DNA of 64,000 bases, from the NCBI RefSeq assembly GCF_021155765.1, contig NC_060116.1, forward strand, positions 7,378,001 through 7,442,000, given 5' to 3'. The notes under the pieces were generated by a model. The model did not search any database and was not told the origin of the DNA. It worked only from the letters and a program-made list of their open reading frames with translations. The translations under genes and the position numbers were made by a program. The DNA comes from Diprion similis. Taxonomy: Eukaryota; Arthropoda; Insecta; Hymenoptera; Diprionidae. Position 1 is the first letter of the stretch. Every line of letters starts with the position of its first letter. Positions 23,301 to 38,700 of the stretch are shown piece by piece.

Positions 23301-26300
23301 CTAATTTGTATGAGGGTATAAACAAGTAATAAAAATAAATTTATCTTATAGGTATACATAATAGTTATATAAGCAAGAATCGTGCTGTTCAATTGATTTT
23401 ATTGCGATTAATGCATCGAGGATCGAATAATCCCAATTAAACCGTCTTTGCACCGCGTGTAATCTGGCCGTTCACGTATAAGTGAGGAATATTCAATAAC
23501 TGCGTTTCGGGAAGTGATAACGACCGGAAGACGCCTCGCTTTAGACGACAAACATCATAGCTCTTTGGCAATTAATGTCTGTATGACTAATTTCTGAAGT
23601 TATACGAAAGTTTTCCTCGCAAATAACGCTTTAATTAAACATCTACCGCGAGAGATGAAACGAATGTGCAGCCGGGTATAATCTTTCCTTGATTGTCTTT
23701 GCGCCGCTTATTACTTATTATACAAATGGAAATTATTATTTGTTCCACAGTTTCCTAACCGAAATCGCTGCAATTGTTTCTTATTCTTGCGATAACAAAC
23801 TTTTTTACTCCTTTTAATTTCTTCATTTCTGATCGGTAAATTGAATTCAAATTAACATTTCCTTGCGCGAGTTTTACGTATATTATAATACTTCTCCAAT
23901 CTCAAACAGCATCAATGTAACAAGAAACCCTTATGTTTTTGACAAATCGATTTCTGGCCTGCAACGTAAGGCGCGCAAACGCATTTGGCTATCGGAGTGA
24001 CATGTAAAACATGAATCAATTACATAATGGTGTAGCCGAAATGGATGCTGCCTTCCTTTTCTGTCCCACCGTTATAACCGTGACGTTCGCCCCTGCAGCA
24101 GCCCTTTTGCAAAGTGACTGCGCGGAACAAAGGGTTGAGCTCTTCTCTGCGGGCGCAGTAATTATTATGCTCTTTGACGATCCCTCTGTCTGTCATAGCT
24201 AACGCGTGCGAAATCGATACTGCTAAAGCTTTAATCGCAACGGCGTATACGCGAAGATATACTTTATGCGCGTCCACACGAGGTACGTCGGAAAAGTTTA
24301 TGCAGCCATGCAGTAAGTTGCATAAAGTAGTAGTTGAATACCCGGAATTATGCTGCAATTAATAATAAATTAAAAATCGGACTTTGTGTTACTGGGAATA
24401 AATTATTTTTGTAATGAGTTGCAGAAGCCAGAAATAATCGCTTCACTGCAACCGATGTTGGAATACTTCTTCACCCATATATGAAAGTGGAAATGGACAG
24501 GACGTTGAATATCTTCCACTAGTTCCGGAAGAGAAACATCGGTAAGCCGTTAAAACGGTATAACATTTCTACTCCGAAACGATTGTGGGATATGAGAATT
24601 GCCCATCTCGGAAAAGCTGGGCTGGTCTTCTTCTTATATCGCTAAGCTGTTTACAGACGTGGGAGTCGAGGCCGACCACGGCTTACGGCGAGAGCTGCTC
24701 GAGGGTTGCTTTCAGACCCAGTCTGGTGTTCATCGGCAATTCGCGACGGCATGGGAATTGTCACTTGCCAATTGCAAACTTTCTGGTTATACCTAAAGCC
24801 GATTTCAAACTCTCGAACGTCTGGGTATAACAGCTCTGCTCAAGTGCCGTGAAGCAGTGGTATAGTAATTCATGGATGTATCAAGTGTCGGATGGATGGT
24901 TAGTCGTAAAAATGTATAAAAATCGAAAAATAGTCGGCTAACAATATTGAGTATTCAAAAACGTGAGGGTCCATTTTTTGGAATTTTCACATGTAGAAAG
25001 CGGAAATTTACTAGAAAAGTAAAGTACAGAAAACCAGATGCAGAATCCTAAAAATTCTGACGGTCTCACATATTTTGGCTTTCCGCAATTCCAACTTGTA
25101 CAAGGAATTTGATTTTCGCGTTTCTGAAAATTCGATATCGTGAATCTTGTGATTTCTAATTCTTCTACATTTCCACTCCCCGCACCACCAGATACGATTC
25201 GCGATAAATATATTCTCGCCGTATTATTGGCAGAACTGATGAAAGCCACGACGGAGCATTGCAACATCGACATATTAATGACTCTTGCCGTACGCTAACG
25301 AATTTCTCGTAATAACGAGAGGTCCATTGTTTTAACGCACCCCTTAATTTTCCTGCCTAATGTTCGGATTAATTTTCCGCTCTCGCCTTTTTTTTCGCGT
25401 TGACGGATATGTGAGCATCCGACTGTCGAAAATGTGCTGCTGCAATAAAGGAAAAACGGAAATTTCTGCATTTAAGTTGAAATATATATATCACTGGTAA
25501 TCGAGAACTTGCAAGTAACTGTGCGTTTCATCGTTAAAATCTCTTTGTAATCGGAAAATATACATACATAGGTACGTTCCATTCTGCAGTGCTTACTTAT
25601 GTACATACATACGTACCAACATCATACAGCAGTACTTTGCTCAGTGAGGCATACATACATACGTATTCCAAATACGAGGCGCAATATCGGCTTCACCGTT
25701 GAGAGACGATGCAGGCCTCCGAACAAAAAGAGAGCGAGAGAGAGAGAGAGAGAGATAAAAAAAACACCGACAGTGCAAGCGCGTCTTGTCGAGACACTTG
25801 TTTATAAAATGATATACATTATAGGTATGTAGAGGAACAGATAAGTATATCTATAATCATACAATGATATACCTTGCTTTTTACAAACGTCTTTCGATAC
25901 TTGTATTTGCACAGCACGTGAATTATGCGCAAAAAGATTCACCCCACGAAGGATTATTTTATTTTCACAACAGGAGTTTTGCGAAACTATCGAATCGCGG
26001 ATAGTGATAATCGTCTTCAAATAATCGCGAGTTTTTGAAGAATGCATGGAGAGAAGAAAAGAACAGATTTTTCTGAAAACTGCACGAAATGAGGAACGCG
26101 TCAAGGTACTCATGTCAACTATATTTTTTACTAAAAATACACACAGTGATTTTCATTGTTTCTAGAGTAAATCCTGCACTTTATGAAGTATGTTTTGCAA
26201 AAAAAAAATTTTCTTTTGGCACGCTTTTCCTGCAGTTGTCAGTAAAATCTGCTCTTTTATTTTCTCCGTGTGGTTTTGAGGCAAAATATTAATGGGAAAG

Positions 26301-28600
26301 TTTCTCCCGAAAAAATTCTTACTTCTCACATATCAGTGTAAACTTATTTTCTAATAACTGTAGTTCGTATTTTTGCATCTCCATTACCAACGATAAATAC
26401 GAAAATTAAATGCCACTCAATTTAACTGTTTTTGATATTCTGTACAGATGAACCTACTTTAGCAAGGGTGATGTGAGGTCGCACGATACTTGCTTTCAAC
26501 TCGTTAAGTTTGCTTTAATACCTTGTTGCGAATAAACTAATTATTTTACCAAGAAGTACAATTTTTTTTTTCTCTCTCTAAAAATGCCATGAAATTTTCT
26601 TATCACATGAATTTTGTCCATATATTATTCCGTCAATTGTACAACCGAATCATTTGAAATGAAAAATCTTCAATATTGTCTGTCTGAATAATTGATAACT
26701 AAATGGAATTAGATGCGAGGATTCTTATCGTTAGCATAAGTACCGAATCGGTGAATTTTTGTGTTTCAACCTGCGTCCCTGGAGATACGAATACGGACGC
26801 TAAAGAGACGAGGTCCAGCCCAGTCACCAGCCGGGAAAATCTCGCCACGGCCTACAGGAATGACAATAGACTGACGGATAATGAATCCCCACCACGTCTG
26901 CCATACTTTCCGCCCCTACGGCCTCCCTGTCGACCCCCCATGAAGGCAAACACCCTTACAGAGTGACAGAGATAAACCGGGGCCCGGTTAGAACAAGTCT
27001 AAAACCCTCTTTTATACTTAGACAATTTAAAACCCACAAATGCCGGAAAAGTATTAGATCTAAAGTCATACGATTAATGTTCGTCAATTTTTCTTTCATT
27101 GATCTTAATAAAATCGAGATAGACGTGAACTGTGGTTCAATTTCGTGTCAACTGGAATAAAATAAAACAGAGAGTATAGTTTTTATTGAACGAGAAACGA
27201 AAGGATCACTTTCGATTCATTCTTGCTCGTACTGATGGCGATGAAAAAAATCAAAGATATTTGCAGAAACCGAGTCAATTTCAGAAATCATTCCTCAAAG
27301 TGGAGTCGTGAAAGACGCTCCGGAAAAAGCTTGTCAATTCAATTGTGCGGGCTTGTTGGACGTTCGTAACTTCCGCTGAACCCCACCCTATACCGCAAGC
27401 TCGTTTCAGCCCTCGTCCTCTCCGACAAACAGGACTAGAACCGAAGAGGAGGCGCCCACTTAGCGCTAATGCTCCTTTTATTGGTCAAGATTTCAACGGA
27501 GAGTTGAATGGATGCTCAATACCCCGATACAACGAACGGAATAAATTAGTACGTTTCAATGGATGGAATGACATGATTCATCTCGCATAGAATTTAGACG
27601 TTGTGGAATGATTGCGAGATGATATAATATATGTATGAAAATTTCTCACATAATTAATTTCGTTTTATTCGTCGTGAACTATTCAATGCAATGGTGAGCG
27701 TTGCAGGGTAAGACAAATTGCATTGATTTGATGTGGATACATCGAGAACAGAGATCGTTGAAGTAGCGCGAATGAAATGAAGAAAAAAATTAAGATTAAA
27801 GTTGTCAGTAAAGTAGAAATGAAAAGAAATCACTGCGGATAACCAAAAGCACAAAAAGCTGGTGAAAAAAGCGAATTTCCATAAAAGTCTCTGGCCGTAT
27901 AATCCGGATGAAGCTAAGTCTGAATAGCGAGTATATGTAGAAGATGGAAAGGGTGGAAGTGTGTCGGTGACCGAAAAATTTTTGGTAAATGCAGAGAAAT
28001 GAGAGGCCAATTTAGGTAAATGATACTCGCATGCATACTTTGTTGCACCGCAGATGCACGATTCAAAATTTTGTTAAATTCTTTGTTAAAGTCTTCTTCC
28101 AAGCACGTTTGACAAAAAAAAAAAAATTAACCTGGTATTTTACAGGTATCGATTATGTACAATTAAAATTTCTGTCCTTTTTTTACTGACTGGCTTTAAT
28201 TTACACTCGATTAATTGATTATGAAATGTACGCACAGTTTAAATCGCAGTCTCACAAAGTTTTGTAAATTTTTTCACAGCTCTCCAAACCCTGACATTGT
28301 AGTTGAAATTTGTGTAATCGCACGAAATAGGTACAAAAGGATGGGCAGGGCAGTGTGCAAAGGCATCGATTTAACGATGGTCGATAAAATTACGTTACAT
28401 ATAATATTTTTATTACAAAATATCCCAAATAATACTTTTCAGTAACTTGCCGTTCAGAGGGAAAAAGTCTGTGAGTACTTTGTTATAAAGTGACTGCATC
28501 GGTTCGACAGAAAGTAGAAGAGCATGTAAGACAGATTGTTTTCCTCTGATACGTCACTATAAATATGTATGTATATGTATAACAATCAGTATGATAATTA
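20341..28600. other. gene-poor intergenic region
   Basis: Eight kilobases with no supportable gene. Two isolated stretches look slightly protein-like. About 21358-21687 (+) is a 109-codon frame with a hydrophobic segment. About 23120-23239 (+) is a Lys-rich frame with LLVSWRHYKKKYG. Neither has splice partners, so both are treated as relics or chance. Small microsatellites occur, including TACATACA near 25560-25670 and GA at 25731-25755. Confidence 0.4.
25731..25755. repeat. (GA)n microsatellite
   Basis: Short AG dinucleotide array with one C interruption. Confidence 0.85.
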
Positions 28601-28628
28601 CGAGAAATATGTTTGCTATGGCATAAAC

Positions 28629-28634
28629 TTTATT
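28629..28634 (-). terminator. GKAP1 polyadenylation signal
   Basis: AATAAA on the minus strand, about 310 bases after the GKAP1 stop codon. It implies a short A/T-rich 3' UTR. Confidence 0.5.
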
Positions 28635-28946
28635 GAAAACAAGGATTAAAATTAAAAAATTGAACAAAATAGAATATTACTCTTGGTCTCGCCATAACAT
28701 AAATCTCATTTTGATAGCGTACCTCCTATCTTTAAATAGTTGAGGTTTTCAATTTTGGTGTTTATAAAAACGACGATCTAAATAAATTTTCTTACTCTAA
28801 ACAAACATTATCAATGCTTCTGGTACGGGTTCTTTTTTACTTCATTTTTCCAATAGTCTTACATTGAATAACCTTCCTTCATCACAATTACATTCACAGT
28901 TAATGGATCACAATGACATTATTCAACGTGCTGGCAGATAGATAAT

Positions 28947-30780
28947 TCAAGCATTTTCACTTGCAGGCCTCTTTTTATTCTGGAAATCAAAGAAAAAAGT
29001 TTTAGCACTTTTTACAAGAATGAATATTCCCATCAAATTAAACACTCCATTGATATTACAGTACATTGGAATTTTTCTTAATAATGCATATTTCAGATAC
29101 TTACAGTTTGCTTAGTCGTCTTTGGATCTGCGCTGGAAGCTCTGGTTTTTGATCTTTCCTGTTCGAGTAGTGCATGAAGAGATGCCACTTCGGTTGTTAA
29201 TTCGTCACGAATTTCTTGAAGTTTGGCAACCTCGACCAACACCGATGCTTTGTCCTTCACTGTTGGAAAAGTGTCATATTTTATTTCGTCAACTACTCTT
29301 GAGTGCAATCATGAGCAGTATAGCAATTATTCCAAAGAATGTTAAAGTAAGAATTAGGTTTGTCAGAATGAACTATTTTCACTATTAATTGTATTTTGAG
29401 TAATATTCTTCCATCAATTTCATCATTATAACAATTTGACACTGTTTACCAGAGAAATTTCGCAAAATGAACATTATGCCACGAGATTAAATGTTACTCA
29501 CTTTCCCCTTGAGATAAAATTTCGTAGAGTTTCTTATTTCTTTTTTTGACTTGTCTTAATTCATCTTTCAGTGTTTGAACTTCATCTTTCAATTGCGCAA
29601 CTAATTCATCTCTCTTTTCCACCTCGACCCTTAACTGAGCTGAGGTTATATCTTCATCAATTTGATTCTGCCTTGATTTTAATATGTCCTTTTCTTTCTC
29701 TCTGGTAATTTCACTCATCGTTTCCTTTTTGATCCTGTCAAAAAATTCAACATCTGATTCTTTAGGTTTACAATCTCCACTCTCAGGGGCAGAATCTGTA
29801 TTTGGCGCAGGTGTTGCCCCCAGGTTGTTGAATTCTTCCAGAGACATCGTAGCTTTCTTGGACTTTTTGCCGTTCAAGTTTTTCTTCGATTGTTCCGAGT
29901 CTTCTTTAGCTTTACCTGTAGTATCTACTTGTGCCTCGTACGCTAGCTTCGATAACAATATCGCCTGATGCAGCTCTTGCTCGTATGTTTCCTCGACAGC
30001 CTTTAAATTGTCAATAAAATAGGTTATTTAGTCTGCTTTTGATACCTTATTATAAGCTTATCAAAGCAAGATATCCCTTTGGATTTACGTAAAAAAATTA
30101 CAAACATTCAATAATCTGTGTCGGTTTCCACAAGAGTGACAAACTAATTGTGAAAATAATTAAAAACCATTTTTTTCCCCTATTAATTATGATGAATGAA
30201 TGAAAACTTGTAATATCCATATTTGATGATTACCATTGAATCTTTTTGTTTCCACTGCTCCCATTGACGATCCTCATTGTTTTTATTTTTCTTTCCCTGT
30301 AAATTGAATACAATAATGTATAAAATTCTGGATAGTGTCAGGTAATTTGCTTACAAAGTGTCATTGTGACAAAAAAAATAAAAAACAAAAACAAATATAG
30401 TATAGCTCGGAAATACAGCTACTTAAGAAATAAAAATTTTCAATCATAGTCAGAATAATCAGATGATTCGAACTCCGCAGTTCTAAAATAAAAGAGTAAA
30501 AACATTCAAGGTTTCATGACATTGAATTTTCCCGCTGTGCATTAGCGATAACATTTGACAACTAGAGCCGGCTAGAAAAATGTGCGCTATGGCTTGGCTG
30601 TACCTTGCTCTGTTTTTTTTTCTCGTCTTTTTTAGGTTGTTGTTTTGAGGTAGCTGCAGATTTGTCATGTTTATTTTTTGTATTTGTAGTTTTGACCGTA
30701 GTTTTCTGGCTCTTTTTCGGCTTGTAATCATCATCCTCCATACTCAAGACAGCAAACCGTGAAGGGACGGCAGTCGCCAT
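28947..30780 (-). CDS. Gkap1: G kinase-anchoring protein 1 homologue
   Basis: Coiled-coil scaffold. The vertebrate protein (GKAP42) is Golgi-associated and anchors cGMP-dependent protein kinase I. Five coding exons on the minus strand, 30780-30604, 30296-30234, 30000-29502, 29259-29105 and 28979-28947, join in frame to give 308 residues (vertebrate proteins are about 366). The N-terminus MATAVPSRFAVLSMEDDD resembles the vertebrate SRFALLQVD segment. A Lys-rich low-complexity stretch follows. Then come WEQWKQKDSM and ETYEQELHQAILLSKLAYE (vertebrate WQEWRQRDE and LEKALLLSKLEYE). The C-terminal coiled coil contains GEMKDKASVLVEVAKLQ and LTTEVASLHALLEQERSK, nearly the same as the human protein. 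The junction codon of exons 3 and 4 rebuilds the conserved Met of GEMKDKA, confirming that splice. It diverges from the PWWP gene across about 2 kb. Confidence 0.93.
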
Positions 30781-32787
30781 TCTTATGGTATTTACTCGTA
30801 TTTACTAGGTACGTTATACCTACGAAAGGCGAATGCAATTGTTATAGAAAATGTACGAGAGTATCGCTGTACTTGATTCAACACTTGGGATTCGTATCGA
30901 ACGAAACTCTCGCGACTATAAACGACAGTCGAATGTATTTTATTCCTGGCACCTTGTTGTATGTAAATATTATTTTACGCTCGTTCAGAGACGTTGGAAT
31001 GCACTGAATACGTAGGTATATTTAAAAGAAAAAAGGAAAAGCGTCGTAGGGCAACAGCAGACCGGAAGTGAAGTGTGAACGCCGATAAGAACAGTGGCGA
31101 CACAGCATTGAAGGAACACGAACAATCGCCTCGCAACGTCAGGGTGGCCAATTGTTGTTTTTCAAATTTTATACAAACACCTGTAAAATACTCATTATTT
31201 CTCGTTACTTTCTAACAAGAGATCATTATTTTCCCTTCAAATACCTATTTCCAATTATGCCATTTACCGAAACTAAGTCGCAGACGATAAATCTTCAATA
31301 CAGAGGAGGGCCACCGTTACGTGCCAGGAAATCATTTCTTACTTGAATGATATTTACCACGTAATCAGATAGTGCCCGTAGATGCGTCTACGAAACGTGA
31401 GAAATTAATAAAATAATAGAAAATTGCACAAATAGAGTGATAAGTCTTGACATATAAACAGAAAAGTGTGTGGAAATTTGAAAATTCGCAGGATAAATTT
31501 GAAGAGAAAGGTGCGGTGCAACGTGGGGTGTGGTAGGCCTGGTTGAAAGTGGCGAAGCATCGAGTCCCGTTGCATGTCGGGAAAACTAAAATATGTACGT
31601 CGGATAAGCGCCGATTGGGGAACTGCATTACCTGTTTATTCGTGAATTCTGGTGCGAAAACGTCACGGTCACACAACAAGTGTAGTGGTGTGGATGGTGC
31701 GGACGTCCTGATACATCGGGACGCTTACGAATTTGGATGTGAACGACTTTCGGTAGATTTTCACGAACGAAGTCAAGGCGGCAAACGCTCGGTCGCCTCC
31801 ATAAAATGCCCGTGCATACAAACGCTGAGGTGCCTTGGACATTTCTCATTCACGTACGTCTTCATTACCGCTGTACTATTCACCTACCTACGTTTCGCAA
31901 TATCATCCGAGGTTATCGACCTGATTTTTATACCAGAAACCTTTATTTATCATTATCGTTGCAGAATCAAGACGAGAAACGTAACCACGTCTAGGAAATC
32001 CCGCCGTTGTGGACGATCATCTACGAAGCAGAAGGAGGGCAACCCCCCTCCTCCCTCCCCCTGACCCGTACCTCATCGCTCCGAATTACCTCCCCTGCAA
32101 ACAGTGAATAACTTGACTATTTTAAAAACTGAACAGTAATCCATTATCCCGCTTTCAATCGGTTCAACATACATATTTTTTGTGCTATCGAGTGCTAATC
32201 GTGCACCCTTTCATAGTTCACGACCCATAACTTCGCACCGGCCATTACACCGGAATGTTGTGCACACGTATTCGTCTCACGTAGGGTAAGAATATTGAGG
32301 TATCCACCTCATACAAATCTGAATAATCGTACCGCAGAAACTGCGCTGTGTTCAATACCTTGCAATTCATGGTTCAACTGTTCAATACTTTGCAAACTTT
32401 GTCGTATCAAGATAATGACTTTTTCTATTTTGAAAAGCATCTCTTAAACGTACTAGCTTATCTATATTTCAAACTTGCTTTTTTTTTTGACAGCGTAAGA
32501 TTGACTATAATACAATCTTTTGTTCAGTGCAATAAAATATCTATCAACGTATCACATTATTGATGAGTAATTGTTCAATTTTTAGGCAATAGGCGCAAGA
32601 ATATCATTAAAGAATAATAATTAGTTAAAACTTCTGCTGATGTTATGCTACAACTTGCATAAACAGATGTTGGAACAGCAAGCCTTAGTTATTCGGTACA
32701 AATAAATATACGGAACTACGCTAATACTGTCATATATCCAGACTTAACTCTATGACTGAATACAGTTGAGTAAGAGACGACGTCAAG
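30781..32787. promoter_or_regulatory. divergent promoter interval between GKAP1 and the PWWP gene
   Basis: Two kilobases without a supportable protein gene between two head-to-head genes. The GKAP1 leader should lie just right of 30780. The PWWP leader lies left of 32788, and a possible leader acceptor (GAATACAG) sits at about 32759-32766. No TATA box stands out. Confidence 0.4.
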
Positions 32788-35700
32788 ATGTGCGAACAGA
32801 CAGAGATCAGTTACTTGGATGGGGATGTTGTATGGGTTAAGCTTGGGGCCTCGTGGTGGCCTGGTCAAGTAACAAGCGTACATAATTTACCTGAAGATAT
32901 TCAGGAAGAATTGAAGAAAAAACCTATTATCGCAGCTGTGAAATTTTTTCAAGAAGATACATAGTGAGTTGCTGTTATTTTTATTGTCTTACTTCAACTT
33001 TTATCTATAAATGGAGAACTACAAGACTCATTATTCAACTAAATCCTGTTTTTCCATAATGTATTTCTCACAATTTTCGCTGTCTTGTTTTGAAATATCA
33101 GTGTAAAATATTTACTATTCATCATGGAAATTACTCACATGTAGAAATTTTCTTTTACAATTCACTTTAACTTTCATTAATCTAAGATTAATCACAAATT
33201 AAAATTTAGTACTTTATCAATGTCATTTATTATTTCAGTGAATATGTGAAGAATTATCAACAAATTTACAAATACAACTGCACATTGAAGGACGATTTCA
33301 TCAAAAAAGGCTTAGGTATGTTTCTTCAACTAATTCCATCGATGGATGTCACGTGTTATTCCTATTCACATGAATTCAAACCCCTTGACTAGTTTCATCG
33401 AATGCAGTAACGATTGAGTATTGAAAAGGTGCATCCCTTGCAGCTACCAACTTTGATGGAAGGAATTTAAGATATATTTATTTTGAAACTTAGACATTTT
33501 CTTTTCACTAGATTTAAAATTAAAACCAAGTTTTCTCCAAGCTTTCATCAACTGTTAGAACTTTTTGATTATTATCTGTCGAGGGCAGGAGAATAGCTCC
33601 TGCCCTCGGCATAAGCAATCCCCTTCAATGAGTATAACATGAGCTAACATTTACTCAGGTGCATGAAACTGAAATATAGAATAAATTTACGAAATCAAAC
33701 CTATTCTAAACTATAACTAATAACTCGTGTCATTATTCACAGATAAATACAGAACCAAGAGTAAAGATGGATCGAGTTACATGGACAAATTCCCTGGAGA
33801 TGTGGAAATGGCTGAGAAGTTGACAGGAGGTGATGCAGATATAATATCAAGCCATAAGTTTACACGCCAACAAAAACCAGATATATCAGCTCTGTTTGGA
33901 GAAAAGAAGGTTCCAAAAAAGAAACGAGACCGTGAAGATGGGAGCAGAGAGAGACGCAATGATAGTGGAAGCTCTTCAGATACGCCATCTAGGAAAATTA
34001 CACATCCACGATTTTTGAAGGAAAGTGATCACGAGGTTAGAATTCGACACCAACCACCAAGCCTTTCTTCGACACCATCAAACAGTGGAGGTTCCCCACA
34101 ATACACTTGCTATGTGTGCAGCTTTACCTCTTCTCGCCTCAACGTTATTATTTTGCACAACAAAACTCACAGTTCTGGTAACTCAACACCAATAGCAACT
34201 AAAGTTAAAACATATTCACAACCAAAAGCAAAACTTAGTGAAAGTGATACTCCAAAGAGAAAGTACACGAAGAAAGACAAGGGAGAATCTAACAAAGCCA
34301 GAAAAGAGATTGCACCAGAATCAGGAAAACGAAAGTCCACAAAACATATAGAAAAAGCAAGTAAGAAGAAGAAACCTGACCCACAACTGCGTGAAAAGTT
34401 GTTGGCTGACTGGCAAGATGAATCAGATACTGAAATGGGCTCTGATTTCAATAAATCCGCTGATACGTCATCGTTAGACATTTCTCCTCAAAAATCTCAG
34501 CGAAATTTCGGGACTACCGAACTTTCTCCTCACGAAGATATTGAAGAAGTTGATGAGAATGAGAAAATTCTATCAGAAGCAAAGAAAATACTAAATGAAA
34601 CTGAATCTTTGTCTGCAATTGCGTTGAGTGCAGATTCACCAGGTCACAAGACAAAAAAAACTAAGCCATTTCTGTCAGAAACACAGAGTACTGGTAGAGA
34701 CGAAAAAAAATCGTATGCTGATCTAAATACAGAACTATTAGTGTTAGAGAAAGAAGGTAAAAATCTGAGCTCAGAAACGGACGACAAATTGTCAAGTTCT
34801 GTAAAAAGTGACAAAAAGACTGGATGTGAAAAAGATGATAAAAAGTCGAAACTGTCGTGTTTTGACTTTGATGAGGAAGATTTGCCTGAGCCTGCGATAC
34901 CCCCTGTACGAAAAATACCTAGAGTATTTGGTGACAAAAATTTGTCCTTGAAGAAGGAAATTATCAAAGAATTTGAAATGAGTCAAGCTTTGAAAAATGA
35001 TCAACAAAATGATGTTAAAAATTACAAAGACCAAGAAGCAGCGACTGGTCATGGAGATACATTGAAACATTCTCAAGAGAGTGGAGAAATTGATCATTCT
35101 TTTCCAGATTCTGAAACGAGACAAGAAAAGATGGACGTCAATATCTGTCAAACTGAGCTAGAGATTGTTGAAATATTCGAAGTTGAAAAAGAAGAAGATT
35201 CTCCGTATGACGAAACCAGTCTGACAACAAAGTCTGTTGAGGTATTAACAGAACAACCAAAGATATCAATGGATATCAACGAAGAACCAGAAAATTCGTC
35301 AATAGAAAAAGAAGAACCAGTTTCAAAGAAGATAGAATCTGACAGTAGGCAAAGTAAAATCTCATTGGAAATTATATCAACTGATACCGAGAAGAATCAA
35401 TCTTCAACTACAATTGACGATCTAGAAGCTGAAGAAATACAGATGGAAACCAATGAAACATCACCAGTACTAGTTAAGAAGCGTCGTGGGAGGCCCAGAA
35501 AGAACCTAATTTCTGATAAAAAAATGGTTCGTACTAATGAAATTGATGAAAGCAAATCTATCGAAATAGACAAAGTAACATTGGAATCTTCGAATAAGGT
35601 CGAGGAGCTCACTGAAGATTTTTTCGTGACAGCAAAAAAGACCGAGAATGAGGATATGAAGGCTGTAGATTCTGATGTTGACATTTCTCAATTTGGAAGG

Positions 35701-38700
35701 AAACGTAGGTCTGGCAGGAAAAGTTCGAAAACTGATGCAATACTGCTACATACTGATCACAGGACATCAAATGATGACAGCCAGTCTGAACTTGATGACA
35801 AATCATTGAATTTTGAAGAAAAACTAAATAATCCGAAAAAAAGGGCGAAGAAAGGTAGAAGACCTTCAGGACCGAATAAAAAATCGTCAGTGGTTGTTGA
35901 AAAGTCAATGGAAATTGATGATAAACTAACAGAAGAACTTGCAGATTCTATTGTAGATGACGAAATCTTGTCAAAATCTGAAGAGGTGCCCAAAAAACTG
36001 GGTGAGAAAACTGAAATTGATGAAAATTCAAGTGAATTTGACAAAAAGTTAGTGGAGACTCCAGAAGATCCGACAGAAGATCGTGGAATTTCATCAAAAA
36101 TTCATGTGGAACTATTCGAAGAATCAACAAAACCAACTGTATTGTCAGTGACAGATATTTCAAAGGAACCTGATTTAAATGATGAGCGAGTTACCGTTGA
36201 TGAGAAATCCGAAGAATCAACACTGCCAAGTGGTGCTGCAGATGTATCAGAGTCAAGTCTGGCACCACCTCAATCAATGGATGCTGCAGCCGAATTAATT
36301 AACCGTAATTTACTAGAAGGAACAGAATCTAAAATAGATAAACTAGTCACTGAATTTGTTGAGCAAAAGACGGATGGTTCACAAAATACTGATATTTCCA
36401 AAATACCCCTGGAAACATTGCCTCCAAAGAAATCACAGATAAAAAAATTTGAAATGTCACAGAGCGATTTTTTTGACAATGATACTTCAGTAGAGAAAAT
36501 TGTTACACAACCTGAGCCTGAAAAGAAAAGAGATAAGATTGACGAAACGGAAATTGAAATCACGAGAGTTGACGAAAGTGAAACAGTTACTTTGATGGAG
36601 AAAGTAGTGGTAGAGCAAGAAATAGCTACTTCACAAGATGAAATCAATCCTTCAAAAGAATCAATGTCAGAAGTAGAAGAAGCTCTGAACTCAGATGATT
36701 TGATCAGTAAACAGAAATTAGATACACATCCTGATGTAACAATAGAACGGAATACTGTTACGGATGAGAACGAGGAAATCAGTTCTCAAACAGTTAAACA
36801 AAGTGATATGAATGTGAAATTGGAAGAAACCTTGCAAAAAGATGATAAGAATGAATTGGAAATAGAATTAGTACCGGAAGAACTTCCAAAAACTACAACT
36901 GACACTCCTCCAAAGAGATCATCGATGCAAACCCGCTACAAAGGTAAATTTACCCCAGAAACTGGTGCAAAATCGAAGAAAGATAAAGATGGATCAACTG
37001 AAGAGAAACCCATAAATACTTTTCAAGAGGCATTCTTGAAAACCTTGCATATCGATAATTTAAAACATGACAAAAAAATGATCATCGATGAAATTGAAAT
37101 CACTGTGGGTAGGGGGAAAAAAAGTAAAAAATCGGTTGATAAGAAACTCAATATCGATGTCGATAACGTTAATATTGTATCTGTTACTCAAGCTATGACA
37201 CAAGATGTAGAAAATGAATCAGTTGATGGTAAAGAAGCGCTAGAAAAGTCTGAAGAAATTTTGCAAGCTGCAAATATTTCGATTGCTTCTGCTGTCAGCG
37301 ATTTCCGAGGCGTAGAAGTAGTTGTGGAGGAAAATACTGAAACAAATATAAAGTTGGAAGACCCAAGTGTCCAAGAACTTATTCAACAAACTCCAGAGGT
37401 AAGCATTGATGGATCAACGAGTCCGGCACAGCCAGCTAAGGTTGAAGATGTTTCGAAAGTACTGAGTTTAGATGTATCAAAATTGGATGAAACATCTCGA
37501 ACATCAATGTCCACTCCATCGCCGACTTCTGTAAGTGGTATGCCAGTGAAAAAGCGAGAAAAACCCAGGATAATTGAAAGTGTCTCACTCAAAGAACCAA
37601 TGCACATATTGAAATCTAAGTTACTTGAAAAAATTCCATCAAGAGGCACTAAACACAAGTTAGAGCCTGACACTTCCAAACGTGGCGATTCAAAACATAA
37701 TCAGAGAACAAAGATCATGAAAATTGAGAATCTACCATCAAATAGCAAATTGAGGCAAACATTGAAAATATCTTCTCCTCATCTTTCATTGACGCAAAAG
37801 TTAGAGGCATTGAAAGCTGAAGAAGCAGCAGGGGCTAATTTGATTGAAACACAGACTGAAAAAGTGATTGCTCAAACATCCCAAAGTGTTTCTGCCACTC
37901 CTGTAACTGAAAAGCTGATTCAACAAAGCTCGCAAAGTTTAGCTGACATGGAACTGGATATAAATTCGATGCCTTTTGTTCTGAGTGAAGATGTCTTAAC
38001 GCCAGAAAGTATTGAACAGATGCCTGTCGTTATAACATCTCTCATACCTGGGTCCAGTTCAATATCAACGTCATCTATTTCACTAACACCTACTACACAA
38101 TTGGTGTCACCGAGCCACGGACAATTTAAAACATCCAACGAGTCAACATTAGAATCAACACCAAGTAAAAAGAAGAGTGGCGTTCCTACAATTTTGAAAA
38201 CCAAGGCTAAAGCTAAACCAACCATCACCAGCGTTAAAACTATTGTACCTCCGCTAACGGGAGGAGTTAAAGGTTTGAAATTCCAAAATGCCCAAACTGG
38301 AAAAAACTCACCACTAATATCACAAAAAGGGCAACCTGGTAAATACGTGATTGTACAAACTGCCGGTGGTCAACAACTAAGATACAGTGTCCAAGGGAAA
38401 CCAGGAAGTCAACAGAAAATTGCAATCCCTACAGGAAAAGGTTCAGGAAGTGCACAAATTGTACAGCAGGGAGGTAAGGTGGTTATTTTGACATCACCAC
38501 AGTCTGGTCAAACGAAAATGATACCTTTGAACACGTCTAAAACAATAGGAACCAAAATGCAGAGGATAATGACCACCAAGGGTCAAATCTTTGCACCAAT
38601 TAGCTCACAAGGTGTTCTAACAACGAAAACTATTATAGCTCCAAAAACCGATGTAGGATCACCTACGACATCTAAAGTAGCACCACAGGGACAGAAAATT

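Noticed and set aside
35397-36647. Long minus-strand frames opposite the PWWP gene
   Set aside because: Shadow frames of a Ser/Glu-rich coding exon; no independent support.
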